Source: an uncultured Eubacteriales bacterium | Lineage (GTDB): Bacteria > Bacillota > Clostridia > Oscillospirales > CAG-272 | Length of the DNA stretch: 5,745 nucleotides | NCBI GenBank assembly: GCA_934503195.1 | Contig: CAKSVM010000140.1 | Coordinates: 1-5,745 of the forward strand | Direction: 5' to 3' | Part shown: positions 5,288 through 5,745 of the stretch, piece by piece | How positions within the stretch are numbered: the stretch's first letter is position 1 | Layout: each line of letters starts with the position of its first letter | Translations under genes and position numbers: made by a program | Notes under the pieces: model-generated | Told to the model about the DNA's origin: nothing | Seen by the model: the letters and a program-made list of their open reading frames with translations, nothing else | Database searches by the model: none

Positions 5288-5745
5288 TGGATTTCGCAAA
5301 TCAGCTCTCGCTGTTTCTCCAGACGACCGTCCAGATGGGCACGCCGATACTTTTAGGCACGCTCGGCGGAATTATGAACGAAAAAGTCGGCCACACGAAC
5401 CTCGGCGTTGAGGGAATGATGCTGATGGGAGCCTGCATGGGCTTCCGGACTGGCGTCAAAACCGGGAATCCGGTCCTCGCGATTCTCGCGGCGGGACTTG
5501 CGGGCGCGCTCTGCGCCCTGCTCTACGCGATTGTGACGGTGACCTTCATGGGAAATCACGTCGTGACCGGCCTTGTGCTGACGATTTTCGGCACAGGACT
5601 TTCGAGCTTTCTCGGGCAGGAGATGACGCTTCTGAATCTTCCGGCGTCGGTGAGCGAGCCGCTCTCGGCGATCACGGTTCCGGTTTTGTCGAAGATACCG
5701 ATTCTTGGCAATATGTTTTTTGTGCAGAGCATCTATGTTTACCTG
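5287..5745 (+). CDS. ABC transporter permease 2, BMP-type nucleoside importer (3' end cut by window edge)
   Basis: Second channel subunit, expected to pair with permease 1 as NupQ (YufQ) does with NupP. I translated 153 codons from the ATG at 5287 to the window edge without a stop; family members are about 300 residues, so roughly half is missing. Hydrophobic segments lie near 8-28, 40-55, 62-86, 92-109 and from 140 on. Diagnostic motifs are GTLGGIMNEKVGHTNLGVEG (24-43), matching the family pattern in which the GI(x)TERxGVxNIGxEG loop follows the first helix, and GNHVVTGLVL (89-98). The start codon shares its A with the stop of permease 1 (TAATG), and AGGAG (5272-5276) lies 10 nt before it, so translation is probably coupled. 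Confidence 0.92.
   Translation, partial: MDFANQLSLFLQTTVQMGTPILLGTLGGIMNEKVGHTNLGVEGMMLMGACMGFRTGVKTGNPVLAILAAGLAGALCALLYAIVTVTFMGNHVVTGLVLTIFGTGLSSFLGQEMTLLNLPASVSEPLSAITVPVLSKIPILGNMFFVQSIYVYL

Noticed and set aside
4259..5559. Several minus- and plus-strand open frames within the permease genes
   Set aside because: They are rich in Arg, His and Asp, lack hydrophobic segments, and overlap two clear membrane-protein frames.

Overview
The window looks like chromosomal DNA of an anaerobic Clostridia-type Firmicute, probably an uncultured gut or rumen lineage. This rests on three things: near-consensus sigma-A promoters, often with extended -10 boxes; strong GGAGG-type ribosome binding sites; and protein families typical of that group (a divergent clostridial-style PRPP synthetase and a BMP-type transporter). 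Coding DNA is fairly GC-rich, with many GCG, TCG, CTC and ATC codons, and the gaps between genes are AT-rich. The exact genus cannot be read from the sequence.

Layout: positions 1-907 (minus strand) hold the first 302 codons of a ribose-phosphate pyrophosphokinase (prs) that runs off the left edge. Positions 908-1309 are a divergent control region. It has one promoter for prs, one perfect-consensus promoter for the rightward genes, a phased 11-bp repeat array just upstream of the latter, and a short structured leader. Positions 1310-2404 encode a BMP-family substrate-binding lipoprotein. Positions 2405-2700 hold a very long perfect hairpin followed by a second strong promoter. Positions 2701-5745 hold a tightly packed, overlapping set: a double-NBD ATPase, permease 1, and permease 2, which is cut by the right edge.

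Together the four rightward genes form one ABC importer of the BMP/PnrA (NupNOPQ-like) type. The lipoprotein captures the ligand outside, two permeases form the channel, and the fused two-domain ATPase drives it. Characterised members mostly import purine nucleosides. The divergent prs, which makes PRPP for nucleotide synthesis and salvage, fits that role, but the true ligand is not shown by the sequence.

I see no sign of a new enzymatic system, mobile element, CRISPR array or RNA gene. The points worth a second look are regulatory: the phased TTCACC-type array that resembles a PhoP/OmpR-family site, the 17-bp perfect hairpin between the binding protein and the ATPase, and the separate promoters that split the transporter into two transcription units.
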